Source: Photobacterium indicum
GTDB taxonomy: Bacteria; Pseudomonadota; Gammaproteobacteria; Enterobacterales; Vibrionaceae
Reading direction: 5' to 3'
Length of the DNA: 39,463 bases
Assembly: GCF_003026215.1 (NCBI RefSeq)
Contig: NZ_PYOC01000021.1
Location: 1 to 39,463 of the forward strand
Made by a program: the position numbers and the translations under genes. Shown here one piece after another: positions 24,873 through 33,483 of this stretch. The first letter of the stretch is position 1. Each line of letters starts with the position of its first letter. The notes under the pieces are model-generated. The model was not told where the DNA came from and made no database searches. It was given only the letters and a program-made list of their open reading frames with translations.

Positions 24873-24913
24873 CATGTAGCAGTGCCTTTAAAGACTGCTA
24901 CATGTCTTTTTTT
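24873..24913 (+). terminator. strong orphan intrinsic terminator
   Basis: CATGTAGCAGT (24873-24883) pairs perfectly with ACTGCTACATG (24894-24904), then TC and a T7 run. It works only in the + direction, yet no annotated + gene lies upstream until ansB and beyond, all of which are minus. It implies an unannotated + transcript in 24600-24913, a small RNA or a small protein gene. Confidence 0.8.
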
Positions 24914-24958
24914 AGCTAAGAAACGATAAATTACATCTATATATACAGCAGTAGAGCC

Positions 24959-25411
24959 TTATACTCTTTCTACCACTTTCAATTCATCCCCTTCAATATC
25001 GATAATGGTATCGCGTAAATGCTGAGACAAATTATCTGGCTTTTTATTCTTAAAATTAAACATAACGACTTTTGCACTACCGACAGTCGTTATTGCATTT
25101 AACTTCTTACTATAAATTTCATATGTCATGGTGAAACGATCGTCTTTAATTTCAGATACGCGAGAGCCAACATATAGCGTATCCGGGAAAGTGACTGGTA
25201 GCTTATAGCGGCATGTTGTTTCACCCAATACAGGGCCAACACCGGTCAATTTCATATCTTCCATCAACTGTACTTTATTAAAGTAATCAATACGTGCAGT
25301 TTCCATATAACGAAAATACACCACATTGTTCACGTGATTTAACGCGTCCATTTCCCCCCATGCCACAGGGATTTCTGTAATCACTGAGTAACCTTTCAGC
25401 ATGTCAATCAT
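24959..25411 (-). CDS. hotdog-fold acyl-CoA thioesterase (4HBT/YbgC-like)
   Basis: 150 aa. The 4HBT signature is present: 'WGEMDALNHVNNVVYFRYMETAR' (residues 18-40) with the catalytic Asp22 and His26. A long alpha helix and four strands should follow, including the 'YKLPVTFPDTLYVG' segment. This group hydrolyses acyl-CoA thioesters; the acyl chain preference cannot be read. The ATG at 25411 has a perfect AAGGAG five bases upstream. It is divergent from the membrane winged-helix gene across a 411-bp gap that holds a candidate operator. Confidence 0.85.
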   Translation of the reverse strand: MIDMLKGYSVITEIPVAWGEMDALNHVNNVVYFRYMETARIDYFNKVQLMEDMKLTGVGPVLGETTCRYKLPVTFPDTLYVGSRVSEIKDDRFTMTYEIYSKKLNAITTVGSAKVVMFNFKNKKPDNLSQHLRDTIIDIEGDELKVVERV

Positions 25412-25548
25412 GTTAGCTCCTTGCTTTTAATGAATAGCAGTTAATGAAACATTCAAGTGCAACGCTTTAAAATTCAAACGACCGCTTGAAGTAATTAATC
25501 TAGCTTTGATTTAACAAATTTACAACAAATGTATTTCAATAGTGTGCA

Positions 25549-25563
25549 GTACACTTTGTGTAC
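25549..25563. promoter_or_regulatory. 15-bp palindrome, candidate operator
   Basis: GTACAC-TTT-GTGTAC, a perfect inverted repeat in the divergent gap between the thioesterase gene and the membrane winged-helix gene. I do not recognise the regulator. Confidence 0.4.
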
Positions 25564-25670
25564 CGTATATAAGCGGATAGCGCCTTATGTTTCTTTCGCT
25601 ATGTGGCACGTAATGAGCGTTGTTGAACTTTTATCTCAATTAACTGATTAAGCTTTGAACAGTTATGAAA

Positions 25671-25703
25671 GCGGCGTGTGAATTTTCATCGAGAAGACGC
25701 CGC
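25671..25703 (+). other. stable hairpin in the long leader of the membrane winged-helix gene
   Basis: GCGGCGT and ACGCCGC (7 bp, GC-rich) enclose an inner stem TTTTC/GAGAA. It lies 120 bp upstream of the start at 25823. Downstream, at 25748-25767, a weak AGGG/CCCT stem is followed by T5. A structured 5' leader or attenuator is possible, and the rest of 25412-25822 is AT-rich with no ORF I can support. Confidence 0.35.
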
Positions 25704-25822
25704 AACCCGTGTTTTATAAGGGCTTAGAGTGTTTTTTAGGGTATCCTATGCTCCCTTTTTATAGCTTGCCGGCATGCCCGTCACGCTTGTGTGCATTTTG
25801 CCCTAAATACAGATAGCCTCTT

Positions 25823-26893
25823 ATGCTTTACAACGAAAATTTACCAGTAAGATACCCGAAAGGGACGTTCGCAATGTGGACGGTTTATAGCTTTACTGGC
25901 GCATCTATCCTTGCGTCTATTGTCTTTTCTCTGCTTCTATTCTTGTCCATCGATGACGATCCATTGATGAAGGTGTTATTCGGCGGTTTAGCGGTTATTT
26001 TTGAACTAGGTAAGTTTTTTGCTTGGTATGAAGTTGGCGAGCGTAAATCTCGTCGTAATTACAGCGGCACCTTTTCTGCCTTCACATTCTATGCAGTTCT
26101 TGCTGCTATTTCGATTGGCGGTTCTGTTGGGGGCATTAACAGTGCAACGAATAAAGCACAAGGTCACGTGAATGTTCAACAAAGTAAAATCAACGCATTC
26201 AATATGCAGATTGAATCTATTGATCAGCAAATAGCATTGAATAATGATGCCGCAGAAAAATACATTCAGATGGAACGTATTGCGATGGGCGTTGCACGTA
26301 TTCAAAAAGAAAATGAAAAGTTACGTATTCAGCAACAAGAACTGGCGATGCAACGTGATAGCTTACCTATTGTTGGACAAGGTTCAGTACTAGGTTTAAT
26401 CGATAGTCTGGCAAAATCGCTGAATATTGGTACGCAAACTGCCCAGCTAGGTTTGGTGATTTTTCTATCAGTACTTCTCGATTTCTTTGCTGCGTTCTTT
26501 GTTGGTTTAATTGGTGAAGAACAACGTTTTCGTAACCAGTTCCGTCGAATCAACCCAATCACTATCGATGCTTTCAATAACACTGAGCCTAAAAGCCCAG
26601 AGCTATTAACGCATACGCTTAATCCATCTGATATTGGCACCAGCGAAATTAATGCTGAAATGATGGAAACAGCCGCGAAAGAACAAGAAGACGTTGAACC
26701 TAAAACACTATACGAACAAGCGGTCGATGCATTAAGTAAAAACCAAGTAAATTGTAGTAAACGTGCAATGGCAAGGTTTCTTAAAACAAGCAGTGATGAT
26801 ATTGATGGTATTTTTAAGCAATTACTCGATGAAGGTTTTGTCAGTAAAAAACCGAATAATCATTACCAATGGCATGGCTTAACAGAAAGTTAA
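25823..26893 (+). CDS. membrane protein with coiled coil and C-terminal winged-helix-like domain
   Basis: 356 aa, family not recognised with certainty. Layout by eye: membrane segments about residues 19-43, 50-70 and 83-104, a coiled coil about 110-175, another membrane segment about 200-228, a basic cytoplasmic stretch 'EEQRFRNQFRR', an acidic linker, then a C-terminal domain (about 290-350, 'LYEQAVDALSKNQVNCSKR' onward, 'IFKQLLDEGFVSKKPNNHYQW') that reads like a winged helix. The overall pattern recalls DUF4407-like membrane proteins with a DNA-binding tail like that of the FtsK gamma domain; that is inference. There is no Shine-Dalgarno at 25823, while an internal ATG at 25874 has AAGGGA, so the true start may lie there (339 aa). 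Confidence 0.7.
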   Translation: MLYNENLPVRYPKGTFAMWTVYSFTGASILASIVFSLLLFLSIDDDPLMKVLFGGLAVIFELGKFFAWYEVGERKSRRNYSGTFSAFTFYAVLAAISIGGSVGGINSATNKAQGHVNVQQSKINAFNMQIESIDQQIALNNDAAEKYIQMERIAMGVARIQKENEKLRIQQQELAMQRDSLPIVGQGSVLGLIDSLAKSLNIGTQTAQLGLVIFLSVLLDFFAAFFVGLIGEEQRFRNQFRRINPITIDAFNNTEPKSPELLTHTLNPSDIGTSEINAEMMETAAKEQEDVEPKTLYEQAVDALSKNQVNCSKRAMARFLKTSSDDIDGIFKQLLDEGFVSKKPNNHYQWHGLTES

Positions 26894-26913
26894 GCCACAT
26901 ATCCCCCCTTCTT

Positions 26914-26948
26914 AAAGAGGCTCATCAACTTGATGAGCCTCTTTTTTT
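26914..26948 (+). terminator. intrinsic terminator
   Basis: A perfect 14-bp stem (AAAGAGGCTCATCA with TGATGAGCCTCTTT), loop ACT, then T-run; 20 bp after the membrane gene. Confidence 0.92.
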
Positions 26949-27037
26949 ATCGCTAAAATATAAAAAAAACACCAATAGCCAAGCAAACGCAGTTACACTT
27001 TTATTAACCTTATAAATATCGTAGACAACTATTTAAT

Positions 27038-28606
27038 ATGCTTCTTTTTAGGCGAGTTCAACCTAGTACACCTTTTCTTAAATTATCACCAATTTGGTTA
27101 TTAGCGTGTACCATTTTAGCGTTAACGGGTTGCGCTAAACATATAGAACAAGAAAAGGAAGTGATGTACTCGATCCCTGCCAATAAGCATACGAGCCTTT
27201 CAAAGTATGCAGCTCCTTATATTACTGCACACCCTGATAAAACGGGGTTCTATCCATTAGGTGACGGTCAAGAAGCTTATTTTATGCGACTAGCAATGAT
27301 TTATGGTGCAGAAAAAAGTTTAGATATTCAGTACTATATTTATCGCGATGACAGCACAAGTTCACTGATGACATGGTATTTATATCAAGCAGCAGAGCGT
27401 GGAGTACGCGTTAGAATTCTTTTAGATGACATGCAAGCTCGTAATGATGCTGCATTAGCCAAACTCGCCGCCCACCCTAATGTAGAACTCCGCTTGTTTA
27501 ACCCGTTTGAAAACCGAAGCATGCGGGCTGTTGGTTTTCTCGGTGATTTTAACCGTTTGAACCGTCGTATGCATAATAAGGCGATGATTGCTGACGGCGC
27601 TTTCGCCATTATTGGCGGTCGAAATATCGGTGATGAATATTTCTCAGCCAATAACAATGTTGAATTCGGTGATATTGACTTGCTTCTATTAGGCAAGGTT
27701 ATTCCTGATATTGCCCACCAATTTGACGTATATTGGAACAGTGAGCCTGCAACACCCGTTGAACACTTAGTTGGTAATGTGAAGCCAATAACAAAAGCTG
27801 ATTTAGATGCATGGAAAGAGTCCAAACTAATTTATCTAACACGCTCTGACTACGCGAAATCACTTAAAGAGCTCCCCGTTATACAACGACTAATGGAACA
27901 TTCCCTTCCGCTGTACTGGAGTAACGCTAAATTAAGTTACGACTCACCGAATAAAGTAAATGCAGACAACCCTACCAATCAATCTGATGACGGCTTATTG
28001 CTACATAAAATTTCAGCGGTACTTAAACAAACAGAAAACAGTTTACTCATTATTTCGCCTTACTTCGTTCCAACAGAAGATGGGGCAAAAGCTTTAGCAG
28101 AAGCCGCACGCCAAGGGATAGACATTACAGTGATTACCAATTCATTAGCTTCAAATGACGTATTTTCTGTGCATGGTTGGTACGCGAAAAGGCGTAAAAT
28201 ATTATTAGACAGTGGTGTTAAGTTGTATGAAGTTAAAGTAGGACAAGAACAAGACAAAAAGCACTCTTGGTTAGGCAGCTCACGTACCAGCTTACATGCA
28301 AAAGTCTTCATCATAGATAAATATAAAACCTTTGTTGGGTCTTATAACTTCGATCCCCGATCTGCTTATTTGAATACTGAAATGGGCGTTTTCGTAGATT
28401 CTCCTCAATTTGCAGAACAATCAATACAAGCCATTTTATCTTCCCTCAAGAATACAACTTATCGTTTAAAACTTGATAACGATGGTGATATCACTTGGGT
28501 CGATGATATAACGGGCAAGCAGTACAATACAGAACCCGACACCAGCATTTGGCTACGATTTGGAGCTTGGTTTTCAGGGCTGCTTCCAATAGAAAAACAC
28601 CTTTAG
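27038..28606 (+). CDS. phospholipase D-family lipoprotein (cardiolipin synthase-like)
   Basis: 522 aa. The lipobox 'LALTGC' puts the lipidated Cys at residue 32. Two HKD motifs define the PLD family: HNKAMIAD (H179, K181, D186) with 'IIGGRNIGDEYF', and HAKVFIID (H420, K422, D427) with 'FVGSYNFDPRS'. Size and the 'GGRN'/'GSxNFDPRS' pattern match ClsC/YmdC-type cardiolipin synthases, but an N-terminal lipobox is also seen in secreted PLD-like lipoproteins. The product is therefore a membrane-anchored phospholipid-modifying enzyme. No MdoC-like partner is adjacent. There is no clear Shine-Dalgarno at this start. Confidence 0.85.
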   Translation: MLLFRRVQPSTPFLKLSPIWLLACTILALTGCAKHIEQEKEVMYSIPANKHTSLSKYAAPYITAHPDKTGFYPLGDGQEAYFMRLAMIYGAEKSLDIQYYIYRDDSTSSLMTWYLYQAAERGVRVRILLDDMQARNDAALAKLAAHPNVELRLFNPFENRSMRAVGFLGDFNRLNRRMHNKAMIADGAFAIIGGRNIGDEYFSANNNVEFGDIDLLLLGKVIPDIAHQFDVYWNSEPATPVEHLVGNVKPITKADLDAWKESKLIYLTRSDYAKSLKELPVIQRLMEHSLPLYWSNAKLSYDSPNKVNADNPTNQSDDGLLLHKISAVLKQTENSLLIISPYFVPTEDGAKALAEAARQGIDITVITNSLASNDVFSVHGWYAKRRKILLDSGVKLYEVKVGQEQDKKHSWLGSSRTSLHAKVFIIDKYKTFVGSYNFDPRSAYLNTEMGVFVDSPQFAEQSIQAILSSLKNTTYRLKLDNDGDITWVDDITGKQYNTEPDTSIWLRFGAWFSGLLPIEKHL

Positions 28607-28620
28607 GTAAGCACTCAGAT

Positions 28621-28650
28621 TAAGAGCAAGCCTAGGCGCTTGCTCTTATT
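28621..28650. terminator. intrinsic terminator between PLD gene and hpd
   Basis: TAAGAGCAAGC-N6-GCTTGCTCTTA, a perfect 11-bp stem, with a short T-rich tail. The genes converge here, so it may serve both. Confidence 0.75.
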
Positions 28651-28694
28651 CGTGAGAGATCGAGTGGCTTCATCTTTTACAGTCTAATTTTCCA

Positions 28695-29771
28695 CTACTC
28701 TTCTGTAGCATCAATCACACCGCGGCGTATTTGATCTAACTCGATAGACTCAAACAATGCTTGGAAGTTGCCCTCACCAAACCCTTCATTACCCTTGCGC
28801 TGAATAATTTCAAAGAACACAGGACCAATAACAGTATTCGTGAAAATCTGTAAGAGAATGCCGGTATCGTCACCATCAATCAGAATATTAAGATCTTTAA
28901 GCTTTGCCACATCTTCTACATGTCCCGTCACCCTCTTATTAACACCTTCATAATAGGTGTGAGGTGTTTCCATAAAGGGTAATCCCCCCTCTTTCAGCTT
29001 TTTGACGGTACTGTAAATATCTTGGGTGCTAAGTGCGATATGCTGAATACCTTCACCGTTATATTTATCAAGGTATTCTGCTATTTGTGACTTATCATCG
29101 TGTGATTCATTGATTGGGATACGAATTTTCCCGCATGGCGCGGTTAAGGCACGCGAAAGTAGCCCTGTCGATTTACCTTTTATATCAAAATGGCGAATCT
29201 CATGAAAGTTGGCAATTTTTTCATAGAAGCTCGCCCAAAGATCCATGTTGCCACGTTTTACGTTGTGGGTAAGGTGATCTAAATTTTCTAAACCAGCATC
29301 TAAACTGGCTAGACGCTGCTTATAATCAGGATAGTAATCAAAATCGATTTCATAAATATCATGCTCGCCGAAACGATCAACCAGATAAATGAGCGATTCA
29401 CCAATGCCATAAATAGCAGGAATATTCAGTTCCATCGGTCCTGCTTGCGCTGCACATGCCGTAGCACCTTTTTCTACCGCATAAGCCAATGCTGCACTTG
29501 AATCATCAACACGAAACGCCATGGCATTTACGCTTGCACCATGCGTACTCGCAAATCCTGCAGCTTGTGAATGGCTTTCGCTATTAACTATGAAATTAAT
29601 ATCACCTTGTCGGAATAGCCACACTGCTTTATGTTTATGTTTTGCAATTTCAGCAAAACCCATTAGCCGAAATAGGTTTTTTAGATTAGCAATACCTTCT
29701 GGGGTTGGCGCTGTATATTCAACAAACTCAAAGCCATCCGTTCCCATTGGATTAAAGTTAGTGTTTTCCAT
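28695..29771 (-). CDS. hpd: 4-hydroxyphenylpyruvate dioxygenase
   Basis: 358 aa. An Fe(II) enzyme converting 4-hydroxyphenylpyruvate to homogentisate, the substrate of HmgA in this same window. The facial triad is visible as H166 ('LDHLTHNV'), H244 ('GIQHIAL') and E321 ('FFEIIQRKG'). Two-domain VOC layout, with the active site in the second half, and length as in Pseudomonas (357). Start chosen at 29771 with GAGGAT upstream. It is separate from the hmgA cluster by 13 kb and on the opposite strand, so the pathway is split into three units (phhAB, hmgA-aacS and hpd). No TyrR-like box was found upstream. Confidence 0.95.
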   Translation of the reverse strand: MENTNFNPMGTDGFEFVEYTAPTPEGIANLKNLFRLMGFAEIAKHKHKAVWLFRQGDINFIVNSESHSQAAGFASTHGASVNAMAFRVDDSSAALAYAVEKGATACAAQAGPMELNIPAIYGIGESLIYLVDRFGEHDIYEIDFDYYPDYKQRLASLDAGLENLDHLTHNVKRGNMDLWASFYEKIANFHEIRHFDIKGKSTGLLSRALTAPCGKIRIPINESHDDKSQIAEYLDKYNGEGIQHIALSTQDIYSTVKKLKEGGLPFMETPHTYYEGVNKRVTGHVEDVAKLKDLNILIDGDDTGILLQIFTNTVIGPVFFEIIQRKGNEGFGEGNFQALFESIELDQIRRGVIDATEE

Positions 29772-30118
29772 CCATTTATCCTCACTTTGTGTTGATACTA
29801 ATGTTAGTCACGTAATCATTTTATTAATCTTCGTTGCTACTTATAGGATTAGCATTAATGTGCTGATGATGAGAAGTCTCGCGACAAAACAATGTTAATG
29901 AAATGTAAATCAACGCCGTAAACATGGCTTGCCATTCATTGATTGAATGTACTAACTCGCTTTTTCGATGAAAAGTCGATGCCAATGTCGCATAACACCC
30001 GTTATCGGTTTAACACAATTTTTATTTATGCGGTTTTGCTATCAGTTTGCTTAGCTTTACAGCGTTATGTTTTTAAAGGTGTATTCTTATACTTAGTAAT
30101 GCATAAAAAGGGGTAGTA
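29772..30118. other. 347-bp divergent gap between hpd and the CHAD gene
   Basis: AT-rich and should hold both promoters. No palindrome, TyrR-like box or ORF with a Shine-Dalgarno was recognised. Confidence 0.5.
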
Positions 30119-31099
30119 ATGAATGTAACGAAGCGGGATAAATTAGCACTTCCTTCACGTAAGAAAGACAAAATTAAACTATCAGCTAAAAAAGAGGTTT
30201 ATCTTCCCGTTCATTCTTATCTCTTTGCTGAGTTTAATCATGCTCGTAAACATGAGTCTGGATTGCTAAGAGATGATGACAGTGAATTTTTACATCAATA
30301 TAGGGTATCGCTTCGTAGATGCCGTGCTATCACAACGTTGATGAAAGGTATTTTTCAACCTGAACATAGTAAAGCATTAACAAATAACCTAAAGATATTG
30401 ATGCAAAAAACCAATCGACTACGCGATCTAGATGTCTACCTACTAAAGATGGATGACTACTTTGATTGCTTAGAACACAAACATCATCAAGGGTTAGCAC
30501 GTTTTTTTGATGATTTGCAAAACCATCGTAGAAAAAGCTTTAAAGAGGTAAAGCTATGGATAAAAACAGATGATTATCAGCAACAGTGCCTAGAAATAAA
30601 AGAAGTGATTGAACAATTAAGACAGAATCCATTAGATGAGGGGAAAGAACCAAGCCTGATATATGGAAAAGAAATGATCGATAATCGATACCATAAAGTA
30701 TTGGTTATATGCCAAGCATTAACCCTAAATAGTAGCGATGATGACATTCATCATCTGCGTATTGAATGTAAAAAGTTACGTTACTTATTGGCGTATTTTT
30801 CTCCCCTATTTTCAAACGAAATCATTACCAAGCAAATTTCCACATTAAAAGTGTTACAAGACAGCTTAGGGTTATTCAATGACTCTTCCGTTCAGCAGAT
30901 ATTCTTAGCTGACTATTTAACCGCTCGTAAACCCACCAGCCACCGGTACCTAGCAGTAGATCAATTACTTACAATTACTCAAAAAGAGCACCTCGTAACA
31001 AAACAGAACATCATAAAGCAACTCTCTCAATTCACTGATTCAACAAATATTGAGAGCTATGATGCACTTTACGCTCTACCACCTACATCAAACGAATGA
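30119..31099 (+). CDS. CHAD-domain protein
   Basis: 326 aa. A stand-alone CHAD (conserved histidine alpha-helical) domain, known to bind polyphosphate. The two repeats are visible: first 'FLHQYRVSLRRCRAIT' (residues about 57-72) with 'RLRDLDVYL', and second 'HHLRIECKKLRYLLAYF' with 'LQDSLGLFND'. The basic N-terminal 25 residues add positive charge. There is no CYTH triphosphatase domain attached and none adjacent, and no ppk or ppx beside it, so the role is polyphosphate binding by inference. Strong AGGGG Shine-Dalgarno. Confidence 0.85.
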   Translation: MNVTKRDKLALPSRKKDKIKLSAKKEVYLPVHSYLFAEFNHARKHESGLLRDDDSEFLHQYRVSLRRCRAITTLMKGIFQPEHSKALTNNLKILMQKTNRLRDLDVYLLKMDDYFDCLEHKHHQGLARFFDDLQNHRRKSFKEVKLWIKTDDYQQQCLEIKEVIEQLRQNPLDEGKEPSLIYGKEMIDNRYHKVLVICQALTLNSSDDDIHHLRIECKKLRYLLAYFSPLFSNEIITKQISTLKVLQDSLGLFNDSSVQQIFLADYLTARKPTSHRYLAVDQLLTITQKEHLVTKQNIIKQLSQFTDSTNIESYDALYALPPTSNE

Positions 31100-31185
31100 C
31101 GCCACCTAGACTGTATCTACTCGATAACATCCAACGGCGTTTTCATCATTTAACATTCGATTATTTGACGATAACAAGCATATGG

Positions 31186-31668
31186 TTATGCCTTTAACGC
31201 TCGAACAATATCTGCTTCCATCGATTCTGGTTTCTTGGTAGGAGCAAAACGCTTTAATGGTTTACCCTCACGACTAATCATGAATTTAGTAAAATTCCAT
31301 TTCACCTTAGAGCCAAATGTACCGGGCAATGCTTTCACTAAATATTGAAATAGCGCGTGACTATCCGCACCATTTACATCAACTTTCGCAAACATTGGAA
31401 AATCGACACCGTAATTAATCAAACATGATTCAGCGATATCTTTATTCTCACCCGGCTCTTGCCCACCAAATTGATTGCATGGAAAACCAATAATCACTAA
31501 ACCCTGATCTTTATATTTTGTATACAAATCTTGTAAGCCGCGATATTGAGGTGTAAAACCACATTCACTCGCCGTGTTTACTACAAGTACGATCTTGCCT
31601 GCAAACTCATTCATCGATACGCTTTCACCACGTATATTATCTGCTGATATGTCATAAAAAGTCGTCAT
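31186..31668 (-). CDS. btuE: glutathione peroxidase family protein
   Basis: 160 aa from the start chosen. Thiol peroxidase reducing hydrogen and organic peroxides. The peroxidatic Cys lies in 'VNTASECGFTPQY', the conserved 'GFPCNQFGGQEPG' and 'WNFTKFMISREG' follow with the catalytic Gln, Trp and Asn. In-frame starts exist at 31680 (GTG), 31674 and 31668 (ATG). The last gives 'MTTFYDISADNIRG', which fits the family N-terminus, and GTGAGA lies six bases upstream. No selenocysteine codon. It may use thioredoxin or glutathione. Confidence 0.88.
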   Translation of the reverse strand: MTTFYDISADNIRGESVSMNEFAGKIVLVVNTASECGFTPQYRGLQDLYTKYKDQGLVIIGFPCNQFGGQEPGENKDIAESCLINYGVDFPMFAKVDVNGADSHALFQYLVKALPGTFGSKVKWNFTKFMISREGKPLKRFAPTKKPESMEADIVRALKA

Positions 31669-31814
31669 CGTCATTCTCACACGTATATGGGGGATTAAAA
31701 ATCCATTCTGCTTCCACTATAGCAAGTGATTTTAGAGTCAAATATCTAATTCGTTATTTTTCCAACCCAATCACGTATAATGTGGAAAGATTTTTGCATT
31801 TAATGACTTAGAGC

Positions 31815-32375
31815 ATGACAGACTTACTAACCGAACTAAAAGCAATAGGCTTAGAGCAACTCACCTTTGATGATCAGCAACGCATCGAACTTGACCAGTT
31901 TATTACGGTTTGTTCGCCTTTTTTTAACTCTATATGCCAGCAAAAGCCTGATAGCCCTCGTCATGATTTACTACTAGGCGTAATGACCAAGGCTCAGAGC
32001 GAAGCTCAACTGGATTTTGAGCAAAAGCGTCAAAGCCTTCATAATATGCAGCAAGTCTTTAAGAAAACAGTAGGTAAAGAACATGCTGATAAGTTAGTAC
32101 CAACAGACAGTAACCAGCTTATTGTTATCACAACATTGTGGTTACTCGTTCAAGGCTATCAGGGTATTGATTTTAGCTACGCAAATGATCACGCAACAGA
32201 GGTTGCTAACCTGCTATCGGATGATAAAGAAAGTGATTCTTCTACACATACCGACACGCTTCGTTCTGGTTTTATGCAAGCTTATTATATTAGTGTTGAT
32301 AACGCGCAAGCAAATAAGCCTGCCACCAGCATGATGGATAAAATGAAACAGTGGTTACAACGTTCGTTCTTTTAG
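31815..32375 (+). CDS. conserved protein, unknown
   Basis: 186 aa. I do not recognise the family. It is soluble, acidic, mostly helical; there is no signal peptide. A hydrophobic stretch 'IVITTLWLLVQGY' (about residues 103-115) could be a buried helix. The C-terminus has a basic-aromatic end 'MKQWLQRSFF', which can bind a partner or membrane. The Shine-Dalgarno is weak. It is a single gene, with a terminator shared with the next gene. Confidence 0.55.
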   Translation: MTDLLTELKAIGLEQLTFDDQQRIELDQFITVCSPFFNSICQQKPDSPRHDLLLGVMTKAQSEAQLDFEQKRQSLHNMQQVFKKTVGKEHADKLVPTDSNQLIVITTLWLLVQGYQGIDFSYANDHATEVANLLSDDKESDSSTHTDTLRSGFMQAYYISVDNAQANKPATSMMDKMKQWLQRSFF

Positions 32376-32399
32376 CATTTGAATGTTTGATGTTTGAAA

Positions 32400-32441
32400 G
32401 AAAAAACGAATGTGTCATGATGGAAAAAATTTCATGGCACA
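32400..32441 (-). terminator. intrinsic terminator of the adenine deaminase gene
   Basis: Minus strand: TGTGCCATGA pairs with TCATGACACA (one wobble pair), then TTCG and a T6 run. 22 bp after the stop. Confidence 0.75.
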
Positions 32442-32463
32442 CCCGTATTCACAGCGTATATAT

Positions 32464-33483
32464 TCATAAAATGGGCTTTAATTGCTTATCAATATAATGT
32501 TGCAGCACTTCTTTCAAGGCAGTTTTCTCTTCCAATGTGAGAAAGCTTGCTTCGATTGCATTCTCGGTAAACTTAGCCAGTTCGCGTTTTGATGGGTTAA
32601 GAGCATGCGCAACAGCAAGGAAGTTATCTACCATATAACCACCAAAATAAGCAGGATCATCAGAATTTACCGTCACACATAATCCTTTGCGCAATAACTC
32701 GACAATATTGTGATCACGCATATGATCAAACACTTTAAGCTTTACATTCGATAATGGACAGACAGTGAGTGGTATTTGCTTTTCCATTAAATGCTGTACT
32801 AATGATTCATCTTCAATGCACCTCACTCCGTGATCGACACGAGATATGTGCAACATGTCTAACCCATCCCAAATATTACTAGCTGGTCCTTCTTCTCCTG
32901 CGTGTGCAACCGTCAAAAAACCAAGTTCTTTTGCTTGCTCAAAAACACGCTTGAATTTTTCAGGTGGATGACCTTGCTCAGATGAATCTAAACCAACACC
33001 AATGATTTTATCTTTATATGGCAATGCTTGCTGAAGGGTTTCAATCGCATCTTCTTCGCTTAAATGACGTAGAAAACACATAATTGTGTGGCTACTGATA
33101 TTAAGTTGTTCTTGGCCATCCTCTAACGCACGAGTTATACCGTTAATAACGGCATCAAAAGGAACACCACGGGCAGTGTGCGTTTGGGGGTCAAAAAAGA
33201 TCTCAGTATGAATAACGTGATCCGCCTTACATCTTTTTAAGTAAGCCCACGTCAAATCATAAAAATCTTGCTCGTTTAACAACACTTGAGCACCCTGATA
33301 ATAAAGATCGAGAAAAGATTGTAGATCATCAAAATCATAAGCAGCTTGTACTTGAGCAACACTCTCATAGGGTAAATCAATACCATTGCGCTTAGCTAAC
33401 GTAAACATAAGTTCGGGCTCTAGGCTCCCTTCGATGTGTAAATGCAGCTCAACCTTAGGTAACGTCTTTATGAATCCATCCAT
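32464..33483 (-). CDS. adenine deaminase (adenosine deaminase-like fold)
   Basis: 339 aa from the start chosen. Amidohydrolase of the ADA superfamily. Zinc ligands are in 'HLHIEGS' near the N-terminus, 'HAGEEG' in the middle and 'SDDPAYFGGY' near the C-terminus. The N-terminal 'ELHLHIEGSLEPELMF', 'EEDAIETLQQALPYKDKI' and 'GVGLDSSEQGHPPEKF' are those of the bacterial/fungal adenine deaminase (Pseudomonas PA0148 and yeast Aah1 type) rather than adenosine deaminase, which carries HxHLDG. The product would turn adenine into hypoxanthine. The start at 33483 has AAAGGGA six bases upstream; a start at 33498 has none. Confidence 0.85.
   Translation of the reverse strand: MDGFIKTLPKVELHLHIEGSLEPELMFTLAKRNGIDLPYESVAQVQAAYDFDDLQSFLDLYYQGAQVLLNEQDFYDLTWAYLKRCKADHVIHTEIFFDPQTHTARGVPFDAVINGITRALEDGQEQLNISSHTIMCFLRHLSEEDAIETLQQALPYKDKIIGVGLDSSEQGHPPEKFKRVFEQAKELGFLTVAHAGEEGPASNIWDGLDMLHISRVDHGVRCIEDESLVQHLMEKQIPLTVCPLSNVKLKVFDHMRDHNIVELLRKGLCVTVNSDDPAYFGGYMVDNFLAVAHALNPSKRELAKFTENAIEASFLTLEEKTALKEVLQHYIDKQLKPIL

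Noticed and set aside
24873..24904. The hairpin as a terminator for the minus-strand thioesterase gene
   Set aside because: The T-run lies only on the + side; read on the minus strand the stem is followed by mixed sequence.
29910..29935. TGTAAA word upstream of hpd as a TyrR box
   Set aside because: The second half at the right spacing does not match and the required C at position 17 is absent.
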